From DAOULT01 sp964646625 (GTDB lineage: Bacteria; Chloroflexota; Anaerolineae; CAZYHC01): a DNA stretch of 64,000 nucleotides. The notes under the pieces are model-generated. The model did no database searches. It saw only the letters and a program-made list of their open reading frames with translations, and had not been told where the DNA came from. The translations under genes were made by a program, and so were the position numbers. Below, in pieces: positions 1 through 8,423 of the stretch; position 1 is the stretch's first letter; every line of letters starts with the position of its first letter. Where the stretch lies: contig CAZYHC010000005.1 of assembly GCA_964646625.1 (NCBI GenBank), forward strand, positions 102,877 to 166,876, in the 5' to 3' direction.

Positions 1-2
1 GC

Positions 3-704
3 GTCTCCCCTACCGCCGAAATCCTGGGCCGCACCAGCCCGAGCCTGCTCGATCTGGCCGTAGCCCTGACTTCCGGGGCGGCTGGAGCATACGCCCTCTG
101 CCGCAAGGACGTTTCGGCCTCCCTGCCAGGGGTGGCTATCGCCGCCGCCTTAGTGCCTCCCCTGACCACTATTGGCATCGGCCTGGCTTTAGGCAGTGGA
201 CGGATTGCCGGAGGCGCGTCCCTTTTATTCTTGACCAACCTGGTAGCCATCAGCATAGCCGGGGGGCTTATCTTTTTCTGGCTGGGCTTCCGACCCGGCT
301 CCGGGGAACAGGAACGGCAGCTTGTCTTCCAGCGAGGCGTGGTGTGGCTGCTGGCCTTGTTGGCCGTTCTCTCCGCCTTGCTGGCCGTACTCACGGTCAA
401 CTCGCGCCGTCAAATAGCTTTCGAAAGGGCCGTGCAGGAAGTCCTCACCGCCGAAATCAACACCCACGAGGGATGGGCACTGGCCGACTGGCAAATCGCC
501 AGCCAGGAAAACGACATCCTACACCTGGAGGTCCACATCCACGCCTCGCGGCAGGTGCCCTCTCAAGAAATGGCCCACCTGCAAGCTCGCCTGGCGGAGC
601 GCCTGCAACAGCCAGTGGCCCTCCTCCTGACCGTCATCCCCACCACCTGGCTGGAGCCAGTCGCCCCTCCAACACCGGAGCTCGACCCACGAATAAGCGA
701 ATGA
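3..704 (+). CDS. DUF389 (TIGR00341-like) membrane protein, C-terminal part
   Basis: The open frame runs in from the left edge and ends at TGA 702-704, so only the last 233 residues are present. The visible part has the DUF389 hallmark stretch ending in GAYALCRKDVSASLPGVAIA, then AAALVPPLTTIGIGLALG and two further hydrophobic segments (about residues 40-110), followed by a soluble tail of about 130 residues. A GTG at 132 lies inside the conserved core and is not the start. DUF389 proteins are polytopic inner-membrane proteins of unknown biochemical role. It converges with the kinase gene that ends 9 bp away, leaving no room for a separate terminator. Family call is firm; function unknown. Confidence 0.85.
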   Translation, partial: VSPTAEILGRTSPSLLDLAVALTSGAAGAYALCRKDVSASLPGVAIAAALVPPLTTIGIGLALGSGRIAGGASLLFLTNLVAISIAGGLIFFWLGFRPGSGEQERQLVFQRGVVWLLALLAVLSALLAVLTVNSRRQIAFERAVQEVLTAEINTHEGWALADWQIASQENDILHLEVHIHASRQVPSQEMAHLQARLAERLQQPVALLLTVIPTTWLEPVAPPTPELDPRISE

Positions 705-713
705 CATCGGACG

Positions 714-2237
714 CTATGGCACGTGCGCCAGTTTGTCGAAGGGGGCCTGTAGCCGGTCATGGACTTCCTTGAAGAGCTCGTACAGATAGTCGTAGCGCGT
801 AGCGGTGGACAGGTCAGGCTGAAATGCTTTTTCCACGCGGAGGCACTGCTCCGCTCCGGCGCGTACGTCAGGGTAGACCCCCACGCCCACGCCCGCCAGG
901 ATGGCCGAGCCCAGGATGCCCCCTTCCGAGGCTTCGAAGGTGTAGACCGGTTTCTGGTAGATATCGGCTTTGATCTGCGACCACAGGTCGCTGCGGGCGC
1001 CGCCGCCAATGGTGTACACTTCGCGCACCGCGTTGCCTGCGTCCTCGACGATCTCCAGCGTGCGGCGTAGTTCGAAGGTGACCCCCTCCATGATAGAACG
1101 CACCATGGCCCCCGTGCCGGTACGCGGCGTAAGCCCGAAAAAGACGCCGCGCGCGAAGGGCGTGCCCAACGATCGCTCGCCCATCAGGTAGGGGAAGAAC
1201 AGCAAGCCCTCACTGCCCGGCTCGACGGCCGCCGCCTTGGGGTTCAGGATGTCGTATACGTCCTTGCCGCTTAGCCTGGCTTCCACCGCCTCCGCCTGGC
1301 ACAACTCATCTTTGAACCACTTCAGCGCCCCACCTCCTGAGTCGCTGATGCCGAACGGTATCCAGCCCGGCAGCGCGTGGTGCAGGTTCATCAGGCGCGG
1401 GTCCAGGACGGGCTCCTCCACGTATACGGCCATGATGGACGCCGTGCCCGTGATGTCCGAGGCCCGCCCAGGTTCGGTCAGCCCCGACGAGATCAACATG
1501 CACAGCATGTCGCCCGCGCCCACGGCGACCGGCGTCCCCTCGACCAGGCCGGTGAGCCTGGCAGCTTCAGCCGTGATCTTACCCACTACCTCTGAGGAGG
1601 CGCGCACCTCGGGCAGCTTGTCGATGTCCAGCTCCAGGTACGCGGCCAGTTCCGGCGACCAGGTCTTGGTCCTGGCGTCCATCAAGAACGCGCCGGAGGC
1701 TTCGGACCAGTCCGTGGCGATCTGGCCCGTCAGGTGGTAGTTGATGTAGTCCTTGGACAGGACAAACTTCCAGGTCTGCTCATACAGATCCGGCTGGTGG
1801 ACCTTCAGCCACTTGATGTTGAACCCCAGCCAGTTGGGGACCGGCGGGCTGCCAGCCAGGCGCATGGCGGCCTCGAGGTGCGGCCCGGCCTTGAATTCGT
1901 CCACCAAGTCGGCGCTGCGTTTGTCGCACCACAATTGCACGCCATGGCTCAGCAATTCGCCATCCTGGTCGAGCGGTACGGTGGCGTGCATCTGCCCGCA
2001 CACCCCCACCGCCAGCACCTCGTCGGGGGTGGCCTCGGCCTGTTCCATGGCCTGGTGAACGTTATCCAGCGCGTTGCGCCACCAAACGTCTGGGTCTTGC
2101 TCGGCCCAACCTGGTCTGGGAGTCCTCATCTGCTGGGGGGTGCTGGCGCTGGCCACCACCCGACCCTCGAGATCCAAAAGAGCAACGCGCGTGCTCTGCG
2201 TGCCCACATCGATCCCCATCAGCAATTGACGCTTCAA
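714..2237 (-). CDS. FGGY-family carbohydrate kinase (xylulokinase-like)
   Basis: A 507-residue protein, normal length for FGGY kinases, which phosphorylate a sugar or polyol with ATP. Seen: N-terminal phosphate-1 loop MGIDVGTQSTRVALLD, the conserved motif GVCGQMH, the catalytic-base region GAGDML (Asp about 244) and the C-terminal IGGGARSDLWSQIKADI motif. The pattern is closest to XylB, but substrates cannot be told from sequence alone. The start is a TTG at 2235-2237 preceded by GGAGGAG at good spacing. It is the last gene of a long minus-strand catabolic run, after a KDPG-type aldolase, so it probably serves the same pathway as the second FGGY kinase at 11065-12549. Confidence 0.85.
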   Translation of the reverse strand: MKRQLLMGIDVGTQSTRVALLDLEGRVVASASTPQQMRTPRPGWAEQDPDVWWRNALDNVHQAMEQAEATPDEVLAVGVCGQMHATVPLDQDGELLSHGVQLWCDKRSADLVDEFKAGPHLEAAMRLAGSPPVPNWLGFNIKWLKVHQPDLYEQTWKFVLSKDYINYHLTGQIATDWSEASGAFLMDARTKTWSPELAAYLELDIDKLPEVRASSEVVGKITAEAARLTGLVEGTPVAVGAGDMLCMLISSGLTEPGRASDITGTASIMAVYVEEPVLDPRLMNLHHALPGWIPFGISDSGGGALKWFKDELCQAEAVEARLSGKDVYDILNPKAAAVEPGSEGLLFFPYLMGERSLGTPFARGVFFGLTPRTGTGAMVRSIMEGVTFELRRTLEIVEDAGNAVREVYTIGGGARSDLWSQIKADIYQKPVYTFEASEGGILGSAILAGVGVGVYPDVRAGAEQCLRVEKAFQPDLSTATRYDYLYELFKEVHDRLQAPFDKLAHVP

Positions 2238-2281
2238 GACGAATCTCCTCCTGTTGCAGAGCTATCAGCGGTAGCTCAGCT

Positions 2282-2929
2282 TCAGCTTGTACGGCCTTTC
2301 TCCACTTCCTCCCGGAAGCGAGCGGCCCGTTCGGTGATCTCATCAAAGTCGCCGGCGTCCAGCAATTTCTGGTTGATCAGCGAGCCACCTACTCCTACCA
2401 CGTCGGCGCCGGCCCGAATGAAATCGGCCGTGGTATTCAGGTCCACCCCTCCAACGGGCAGTAGCCTGACCTGGGGCAAGGGAGCTTTGACCGCTTTGAT
2501 GTATTCCGGGCCTCCCGCACTGGCCGGGAACACCTTGACCATGTCCGCTCCCGCCTCCCATGCGGTGAGAATCTCGGTGGGGGTGTAAGCCCCTGGGACG
2601 ACCGGCACGCCATACCGCCTGCAAATCTCAACGGTCTTCAGGTTGAGGGTGGGGGCGACCACAAACTGGGCCCCGGCCAGGATCACTGCCCGCGCCGTTT
2701 CCGGATCGAGCACCGATCCAGCGCCAAAGATCACTTCAGCTCCATATTTGGCCGTCGCCTGCTCGACAATCCCAATGGCCCCGGGGGTGGTCATGGTAAC
2801 TTCGATAGCGTTCACCCCCCCGGCCAGAACCGCGTCCGCGGCCGCCAGCAGTTGATCAGAGCTTTTGGCTCGCATGATAGCCACCACGCCCATTTTTCGG
2901 ATAGACTCCAGCATTTCTTCTTTAGTCAT
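2282..2929 (-). CDS. KDPG/KHG-type class I aldolase (first copy)
   Basis: A 215-residue TIM-barrel aldolase of the Eda/DgoA family, which cleaves 2-keto-3-deoxy-6-phospho-sugar acids (or close analogues) to pyruvate and an aldehyde. Seen: AIEVTMTTPGA with the general base Glu43, the phosphate-loop region GAGSVLDPETA, and the Schiff-base lysine Lys132 in ADMVKVFPAS. ATG start with GGAGAG five bases upstream. It is only distantly similar to the second copy at 6687-7331, so the two may act on different keto-deoxy acids. It lies between the cupin gene and the terminal FGGY kinase. The family is secure; the exact substrate is open. Confidence 0.88.
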   Translation of the reverse strand: MTKEEMLESIRKMGVVAIMRAKSSDQLLAAADAVLAGGVNAIEVTMTTPGAIGIVEQATAKYGAEVIFGAGSVLDPETARAVILAGAQFVVAPTLNLKTVEICRRYGVPVVPGAYTPTEILTAWEAGADMVKVFPASAGGPEYIKAVKAPLPQVRLLPVGGVDLNTTADFIRAGADVVGVGGSLINQKLLDAGDFDEITERAARFREEVEKGRTS

Positions 2930-2967
2930 TGATTCTCTCCATAATTCTCTTCTTCTTTTGATGGCTG

Positions 2968-3035
2968 GTAGTGACGACTTTAGTCGTCGTTGAAGCGGAA
3001 GAACAGCGAACGTTCGTTGTTGAAGTCGCCACTAC
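2968..3035. repeat. MITE-like palindromic repeat
   Basis: A 68-bp intergenic element bounded by imperfect inverted ends: GTAGTGACGACTT at 2968-2980 and AAGTCGCCACTAC at 3023-3035 (12 of 13 match). A second internal inverted pair is GACGACTTTAGTCGTC. It sits between the aldolase and cupin genes and carries no coding signal. It looks like a small non-autonomous palindromic element. Confidence 0.6.
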
Positions 3036-3063
3036 GAACTTACCATAACACTGTGGCGAAGTG

Positions 3064-3459
3064 CTACGCTGGATCGACCCGGATGGTGATCCAGAAGAAC
3101 TCCAACGGGAAGCCGGTCGGGTTGCGCGTGGTGTGGAATGGCCCCGGTCTGATGTAGAGTGTGTCACCTGCCGTGACCTCGTATTCCTCGCCGTCCACGC
3201 CCATCACGCCGCTCCCCCTGACAAAATAGTAGACCTCCTCCCGGTCGGCGTGCTCGTGGCCGCGCGTGGTACAACCCGGATATACGATGGTGTACCCCAC
3301 CTGCAACCGTCCTGAGGCGGTCTGCTCAGGGGCCAGCATCAGGAAGACGTCTCGCCGGATGTCATCGCCTTTCTCACGCAGCAAGGCGGCGAAGGCGCTG
3401 CCGCTCTCTTCCACTTTCATGTCTGCTGCACGCTGCAAATGAACCCTGGACTCACTCAA
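3064..3459 (-). CDS. Single-domain cupin protein
   Basis: A 131-residue cupin_2 protein. The metal-binding signature is visible: GHEHADREEVYYFVRG (His, His, Glu) and the downstream PFHTTRN histidine in motif 2, separated by the usual G-D-T-L-Y-I-P stretch. I chose a TTG start at 3457-3459 because AAAGGAG lies eight bases upstream. A longer frame exists to 3552 without a ribosome site, and an internal ATG at 3420 is possible. Small cupins in sugar clusters act as isomerases, epimerases or sugar-binding proteins; nothing here decides which. It sits between the dehydratase small subunit and the first KDPG-type aldolase. Confidence 0.75.
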   Translation of the reverse strand: MSESRVHLQRAADMKVEESGSAFAALLREKGDDIRRDVFLMLAPEQTASGRLQVGYTIVYPGCTTRGHEHADREEVYYFVRGSGVMGVDGEEYEVTAGDTLYIRPGPFHTTRNPTGFPLEFFWITIRVDPA

Positions 3460-3540
3460 CTTGTCTGCTCCTTTCCGTTCAGATGTTTCTAAAGACTCGA
3501 TTTCAGGCGGTCTCCCTCGTCCGTTTTGATGTATTTGCCC

Positions 3541-3608
3541 ACCGCAGAGCACGCAGAGTTCGCTGAGATGTTTTGAATTGCCTCTGCGCTCTCAGCGGCC
3601 TCTGCGGT
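3541..3608. repeat. Palindromic CGCAGAG-type intergenic repeat
   Basis: Begins ACCGCAGAGCACGCAGAG and ends CTCTGCGGT with an inner TTCGCTGAGA / TCTCAGCGG pair, giving a long imperfect hairpin. Related copies are at 24718-24785, 29655-29713 and 32436-32513. It lies in the gap 3460-3654, where no gene is seen. Confidence 0.6.
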
Positions 3609-3654
3609 GCAAAAGTGAACCGACATTCGCATCAACGCTAAGAACCTACCCGTT

Positions 3655-4038
3655 TCAAAGAGCCTCTTTCTTGAGAATATCGCGTTCCTGGTAGACCTCG
3701 GCGGCCTCGCGCACAAAGGCGGCGGTCAGCGGCGCATCGAGCTCGTTTTCGAGGCGGTGGGCCAGAGCTATCAACTCGTGGTAGGTGCTGCGGCCTGGCC
3801 GCAGGGCGTTGTAGATGTCCAGCACTTCCTGGTTGGAGATGCCCGTCAATTCGGCGGCCCGGCGCAGATTCCCGGCCAGTTGCCGGTAGCCTGCGGCTTC
3901 GGCCGCCGCGGCCTGGCGGCGCAACGTCTCGCCGCTGATGCAAAAGTCCTCGGCACTCAATTCGCCGGCCCGAATGGCCTCCATGTTTAGCTCATCCAGG
4001 ATGCGCCCGCTGGCGGTACGGACAGTGTCACTCGGCAT
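3655..4038 (-). CDS. pduE: Diol/glycerol dehydratase small (gamma) subunit
   Basis: A 127-residue protein matching the small subunit of coenzyme-B12-dependent diol/glycerol dehydratase. Seen: an N-terminal stretch with SGRILDELNMEAIRAGEL, where family members have the same 'G-x-x-L-x-x-L-T-x-E-x-x' pattern, and the C-terminal half containing LRPGRSTYHELIALAHRLE, the best conserved part of PduE/DhaG. In the family this subunit completes the (alpha beta gamma)2 holoenzyme. ATG start behind GGGAG. It follows the fused large/medium subunit by 12 bp, so the two are clearly co-expressed. It lacks the long N-terminal extension that microcompartment-targeted PduE proteins may carry. No shell protein gene is visible nearby. 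Confidence 0.88.
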   Translation of the reverse strand: MPSDTVRTASGRILDELNMEAIRAGELSAEDFCISGETLRRQAAAAEAAGYRQLAGNLRRAAELTGISNQEVLDIYNALRPGRSTYHELIALAHRLENELDAPLTAAFVREAAEVYQERDILKKEAL

Positions 4039-4050
4039 AGTACTTCTCCC

Positions 4051-6273
4051 TCAGAGCACGCGCAGCTCGCTGGGCGGCCGGTCGCGCTCGACCTGCTGCG
4101 TCTCGCGCAGGTGCAGCAGGGTGGTCTGCACGATGAGCCGCAGACGCGCCGTGTTGTCGATCTTGACTGGCACGGGGGTAGTGGGCTGCCCGGTGGCGTA
4201 GCGGGCCGCGTTGCGCCCAATCTGACGGTAGATGTCCAGGTCAAGGTTGGGGGCCTGCGAGAAGAGCTCCAGGTTGTCGAGCGGCGCCAGGTCGCGCTGG
4301 TGGATGACGGTCGTGCCTTTGGACTGGATCCCGATGGCCACCCCGGAGCCGCTCAATTGCGCCCCCGCATGGCCGATGAAAGCGCAGTCTGAGGTGTGGT
4401 GGATGCGCACCAGGCGGGCGGGCACCCCTTCGTCCTGGACGCCTTGCCACATGGCGGACAGCACCTCACGATGGGCCAGGTTGCCGATGGTGTGGTCGAT
4501 CTCGGCCCCGAAGGCCGGGCCGAGGGCGATGACCACTTCAGGCTGGCCGCCCTGCCCGGCAGGGCCGAGCTCCTCCAGCCAGGTCTCACGCCGGGCGGCA
4601 CCGAGATCCTCCAGGTAGGCGCGCGGGTCCCAGGCTCGCGGCAGGTTTTGCAGGACTGACCAACGCTCGCCTGCCAGGCGATAGCCGCTGCCCGGCCCCT
4701 GGTAGTCGTTGGGGTCGGTCAGCGCGCTGAGCACCTGGAAGTCATGGCCAAAGATGGCCGCGGGCTGGAGATAGTCGCCGATCACCCGCTGGCGTTGCAT
4801 TTCCAGGACGTTGGCGGCCACGTCGTGAAAGCCACTCTCTTCCAGGGCCCTGACCACTTCGACCGCGGTCAGGGGGCCGTCGAGCAGCCTTTGCGCGGCC
4901 TGGATATCGGCCACTTTGTCCCGGTCGGGCATATCTTCGCTGTTATAAGCAGTGACGGCGGCCTCGATCTCAGCCTCGGTAATAGGGGGAAAGCCCAGGG
5001 CCTCGAACACGGCCTGAATCGCCCGCGCGCCGCGCTCGCGCACCCGCAGCACGTCCTCTTCCATAACGGGCCTGAGCCCGCCGTCAACCTGCATGTCGCG
5101 CTGGAGCACGTACCAGTCATCCAGCTCGGTCACGTCAAAGTTGCCGCCGCCGAACATGTTGTCGTAGCGCGGGATGGCTCCGTAGCCCGAGGTGATGAAG
5201 TCCGTGCCGGGGATGAATTGCAGCATCAGCTTGGCGCTCTTGCGCATCTCCGAGTGGGAGGCCAGGGCGTCGTTGCCGGCGGCCACCTCCAGGCCGAGCA
5301 TCATGGCGATCAGGTTCTCGGCCAGGACGGTGCGCACCCCGCCGGGCAGCGATTCGGGCAGGGCGATGCAACTGATCGAGCCGTTCTGCGTGCCCTGGCT
5401 GCCCGCGCCGCGCGTGATGAGCAGGCAGCGCGCTTCGAGATACAGCATGGACTTGCCCTCGGAATGGCCCATCAGGGCGGCCGCGCCCGTGCCCGAGGTG
5501 TAACGGGTCTTGACCCCCCGACTGGCGTAGGCCGCTCCCAGAAAAGCCTTGGACCAGGGCGTGTCGTCGCCATCGATGAAAGTGTCCTCAGTGCCGTAGA
5601 CCGACAGCGTCTCGGAGTAGCTGGTCAGCCCCTTGAACCCCAGCCGCAGATTGACGGCCTCCTCGACCGCGCACTGAGTGAGCACGCCGCCGCGCCCGGT
5701 CTGCGAGCCTACCAGCACGGCCAGCGCATTGAGCGGCGCGTAGCGGGTCACGCCCACGGTGGTCTCGACCTCGGCGAAGCCACGCCGCGCCGCCTCGGCT
5801 GCGTCGGCGGCCAGCAGGGCCGGGTGCTCCTTGCGGTTGGTGACGTGGGCCTGGTTGGCCGGCGTGCGCCGGGCGCGCATCTTGGCCAGGCCCATCATCA
5901 TCTCCAGCACGCTCATCTGCTGGACAACGTCCACCAGTTTGGCGGGCGTGCAGCCGCTGGTCAGCTCGAGGATGGCGGCACGGGGCACGTTGATGTCCAC
6001 CAGCATGTGAGCCATTTCGCCTGAGGGCGTGTTCATGGCCCGCGCGGCCACCTCGAGGTTGAGAGCGTGTCTGGCGATGAAATGATCGATCAAGTCGAAC
6101 TCTTCACGCCGCACTCCGTCCATCTCGACCACCACCCCATCCTCGATCTCCAGGCTGGGAGCGGGGTCGAGAGGGCTGTCCATAGCGATCAGGCCCACCT
6201 CGGGCCAGGATTTGATGAACGTCTCGCGGTTGATGGGTCGCTCAGCGAGTTTCTCGAACCGTTTCGAACGCAT
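4051..6273 (-). CDS. B12-dependent diol/glycerol dehydratase, fused large and medium subunits
   Basis: A 740-residue fusion. Residues 1 to about 550 match the PduC/DhaB1 TIM barrel: MRSKRFEKLAERP, FDLIDHFIAR, QAHVTN (active-site His), ETTVGV and SVYGTED (Glu ligands), TDGDDTPW-like DGDDTPWSK, GTQNGS (Gln), and GTDFITSGY. From about residue 575 it matches PduD/DhaB2: VVIALGPAFG, LSGSGVAIGIQSKGTTVIHQ, NLELFSQAPNL, and an ELRVL terminus. The enzyme would remove water from a 1,2-diol to give an aldehyde through an adenosylcobalamin radical. I chose the ATG at 6273 because AAAGG sits just upstream and PduC proteins start there; an unsupported GTG at 6324 would add 17 residues. No reactivase (DdrAB/PduGH), aldehyde dehydrogenase or microcompartment gene is visible in the window. 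Confidence 0.92.
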   Translation of the reverse strand: MRSKRFEKLAERPINRETFIKSWPEVGLIAMDSPLDPAPSLEIEDGVVVEMDGVRREEFDLIDHFIARHALNLEVAARAMNTPSGEMAHMLVDINVPRAAILELTSGCTPAKLVDVVQQMSVLEMMMGLAKMRARRTPANQAHVTNRKEHPALLAADAAEAARRGFAEVETTVGVTRYAPLNALAVLVGSQTGRGGVLTQCAVEEAVNLRLGFKGLTSYSETLSVYGTEDTFIDGDDTPWSKAFLGAAYASRGVKTRYTSGTGAAALMGHSEGKSMLYLEARCLLITRGAGSQGTQNGSISCIALPESLPGGVRTVLAENLIAMMLGLEVAAGNDALASHSEMRKSAKLMLQFIPGTDFITSGYGAIPRYDNMFGGGNFDVTELDDWYVLQRDMQVDGGLRPVMEEDVLRVRERGARAIQAVFEALGFPPITEAEIEAAVTAYNSEDMPDRDKVADIQAAQRLLDGPLTAVEVVRALEESGFHDVAANVLEMQRQRVIGDYLQPAAIFGHDFQVLSALTDPNDYQGPGSGYRLAGERWSVLQNLPRAWDPRAYLEDLGAARRETWLEELGPAGQGGQPEVVIALGPAFGAEIDHTIGNLAHREVLSAMWQGVQDEGVPARLVRIHHTSDCAFIGHAGAQLSGSGVAIGIQSKGTTVIHQRDLAPLDNLELFSQAPNLDLDIYRQIGRNAARYATGQPTTPVPVKIDNTARLRLIVQTTLLHLRETQQVERDRPPSELRVL

Positions 6274-6339
6274 AGCACCTTTCATGTTTCGTTGGACTAT
6301 GGGTAAGTCTGGCTGCTGGGTCACGTCACGTAGGCGCGA

Positions 6340-6642
6340 CTATTTAAATTCCAAATACTTATCACATACCCAGCCTTCCTGGTCGTCCACTACGACGTAG
6401 TAGAACATGCAGCCCTGCAACGCGCTCCAGACCTTGTCGGTAGTGGCCCCCGTATCGCCGGGCTTCACCTCGCCGACGAGTCGCGTGGCGTGGGAGGTAT
6501 CCCACAGTTCAACCACCTCACAGTCGTCACATTTAATCGTAACCTGTCTTTTCGCCCCCCCCGCCCCGCCGCACGCCACGAATAGCGGCAGCAGCACAGT
6601 CAGCAGTACGACCAGCCAGATCAACCCCTCTCGTTTTCGCAT
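6340..6642 (-). CDS. Small predicted lipoprotein, SH3-like
   Basis: A 100-residue protein with a positively charged start (MRKREG), a hydrophobic stretch of about 17 residues and a lipobox ending LFVACGG, so Cys24 is the likely lipidated residue. The remaining 75 residues, with paired cysteines (CDDC) and VGEVKPGDTG and WVCDKYLEF segments, resemble a bacterial SH3-like fold. That is an impression, not a demonstrated match. AAAGGAG lies seven bases before the ATG. It sits inside the catabolic run between KDPG aldolase and the dehydratase, an odd place for an exported protein. Function unknown. Confidence 0.7.
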   Translation of the reverse strand: MRKREGLIWLVVLLTVLLPLFVACGGAGGAKRQVTIKCDDCEVVELWDTSHATRLVGEVKPGDTGATTDKVWSALQGCMFYYVVVDDQEGWVCDKYLEFK

Positions 6643-6686
6643 TGTCCACTCCTTTGTAGGTAAGCTTGAACGTTTATCGTTGATGC

Positions 6687-7331
6687 CTATTGCCCCCCTC
6701 GCACCTGGCGGACGATAGCCCGCGCCTCCTCTGCCAGACGAGTGATCTCGGCGAACTCACCGGCAGAGATCAGCTTACTCGCCACCAGCCAGCTTCCGCC
6801 ACAGGCGTGCACTGCTGGCAGGCTCAGGTAGTCGGCCAGATTCTTGGCGCTGATGCCCCCAGTGGGTATGAACTTGACGCCGCCATACGGTGCGGCCAGG
6901 GCTTTGAGCATTTTGAGACCGCCCAGGGCCTCGGCCGGGAAGAACTTCAGGATATTCAGTCCCTTGTCGAGGGCCATGTTGATCTCGGTCGGGGTGGCAA
7001 CCCCCGGCGTCACCGCCACGTCGCGTTTCAGGCACCAGTCCACCACCCTGGGGTCGAATCCGGGTGAGACGATGTAGCGGGCTCCGGCGGCCACCGCCTT
7101 CTCGGCATGTTCCACCGAGAGAACCGTCCCGGCGCCGATCACAATCTGGGGAAGCTCAGAGGCAATCTGCCGGATGGCTTCCTCGGCGGCGTCGGTGCGA
7201 AAGGTGATCTCGGCGCAGGGCAGGCCGCCCGCTATCAGGGCCTTTCCGAGCGGCACGGCCTCGTCCGCCCGCTCGATTGCGACCACCGGCACCACACCCA
7301 GGTGCCCCAGGGTTTCAAGAATTTCTTGCAT
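6687..7331 (-). CDS. eda: KDPG aldolase (Eda-type, second copy)
   Basis: A 214-residue class I aldolase very close to classic Eda in layout: general base Glu41 in CAEITFRTDAA, GAGTVLSVEHAEKA, GFDPRVVDWC, and Schiff-base Lys129 in ILKFFPAEALGG, ending with the phosphate-binding PTGGISAKNL. It would split 2-keto-3-deoxy-6-phosphogluconate to pyruvate and glyceraldehyde 3-phosphate. ATG start behind AAAGGAGGG. The PfkB-type kinase gene just upstream could make its substrate, so kinase plus aldolase form the lower half of an Entner-Doudoroff-like route. This copy is the better candidate for true KDPG aldolase of the two in the cluster. Confidence 0.92.
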   Translation of the reverse strand: MQEILETLGHLGVVPVVAIERADEAVPLGKALIAGGLPCAEITFRTDAAEEAIRQIASELPQIVIGAGTVLSVEHAEKAVAAGARYIVSPGFDPRVVDWCLKRDVAVTPGVATPTEINMALDKGLNILKFFPAEALGGLKMLKALAAPYGGVKFIPTGGISAKNLADYLSLPAVHACGGSWLVASKLISAGEFAEITRLAEEARAIVRQVRGGQ

Positions 7332-7408
7332 TATATCCCTCCTTTACCTCCAGAGCTTTGAGCCGGGTGATACTTCCTCTCCCTCCGGCCTGCGCCACTC
7401 TGGACAGG

Positions 7409-8395
7409 TTAGCGCACAATCTTGGTCCGCGGCCGCTCCACGTGAGAGCGCACTTCCGCCAGGGTGACCCAGGCATGATCGCCGGGTACAGAGTGCTTGA
7501 GGGCGGACATCGCGTCCCCATAGCTGACCGCCTTTGCCACGTCGCCGGTCAGGAATCCGTAGAGAAAGCCGGCATCGTAGGCGTCGCCGGAACCGACCCG
7601 ATCGATCAACTCCAGGTCGATCTTCGCGCTGCTGGCGTAGGTCTGGCCCTCGGCGGTGACGGCCACGCTGCTCCACACCCCCCGCAATACCGAGGGGGCC
7701 TCCCGGATCGTAAGCACGGCGATCTTCAGGCCATACTTTCCCACAAATTGGCGGGCGATGTCGGGCGGCTCGCCCTCCATGCCAAACACAATTCCCGCGT
7801 CGTCGGACGTAGTTAGCAGGATGTCCACGTCGTGAAGCAGGGCATCAATACAGTGGCGCGCCTCCTCAGGCGACCACAGCCGGGCGCGGTAGTTCATGTC
7901 GAAGCTGACCAGACAACCAGCCTGCCTGGCCGCCTTGATCGCCTCTGCGGTGACCGCCTGGCAACTGGCACTCAAGGCGGGCGTGATGCCGCTCACGTGA
8001 AAGACCCTGGCCCCCGCCAGGATGCCCGCCCAGTCAACCGTGCCCGGCTCGATCTGGCTTATGGCCGAGCCCTCACGATCGTAGTACACCCGGCTGGGGC
8101 GGGTCGAGGCCCCCATCTCGCAGTAGTACAGGCCCACTCGACCATCGGGTGCCCACTGCACGTGCGAGACGTCAACCCCCACTTCGCGCGCCGAGTTGGC
8201 AATCATACGTCCTATCGGGTTGTCTACCAGGCGCGATACCCAGGTCGTGCTGAGACCCAACTGAGCGGTTCCCCAGGCGGTGTTCAACTCGGAACCGCTG
8301 GCGTTGGCGTTGAACACACGCGTTTGCTCCAATCGTTGAAAATCGGGGGGCGTCAGGCGGAGCATCGCCTCACCGAACGTGACAATGTCGTACAT
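7409..8395 (-). CDS. kdgK: PfkB-family sugar kinase (2-keto-3-deoxygluconate kinase-like)
   Basis: A 328-residue ribokinase/PfkB-fold kinase. Seen: MYDIVTFGEAMLRL at the start, NASGSELNTAWGTAQLG (the substrate-binding GG-like region), SGITPALS, and the anion-hole/catalytic motif DRVGSGDAYDAGFLYGFL with its Asp base. KDG kinases show this N-terminal FGE(A/L)ML pattern, and the adjacent KDPG aldolase supports the call. I set the start at the ATG at 8395 with AAGGAAGG upstream; an in-frame ATG at 8416 would add seven residues. Kinase activity is firm and the KDG substrate is inferred from context. Confidence 0.8.
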   Translation of the reverse strand: MYDIVTFGEAMLRLTPPDFQRLEQTRVFNANASGSELNTAWGTAQLGLSTTWVSRLVDNPIGRMIANSAREVGVDVSHVQWAPDGRVGLYYCEMGASTRPSRVYYDREGSAISQIEPGTVDWAGILAGARVFHVSGITPALSASCQAVTAEAIKAARQAGCLVSFDMNYRARLWSPEEARHCIDALLHDVDILLTTSDDAGIVFGMEGEPPDIARQFVGKYGLKIAVLTIREAPSVLRGVWSSVAVTAEGQTYASSAKIDLELIDRVGSGDAYDAGFLYGFLTGDVAKAVSYGDAMSALKHSVPGDHAWVTLAEVRSHVERPRTKIVR

Positions 8396-8423
8396 ACCCT
8401 TGTTGCCTTCCTTCATTTATCCT

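Noticed and set aside
4744..6024. 426-residue plus-strand open frame
   Set aside because: Antisense to the dehydratase in GC-rich DNA; histidine/glycine/alanine-rich with no recognisable domain.
6274..6339. Cobalamin riboswitch before the B12 dehydratase
   Set aside because: The gap is only about 66 bp and shows no B12-box-like sequence; none was seen elsewhere in the cluster either.
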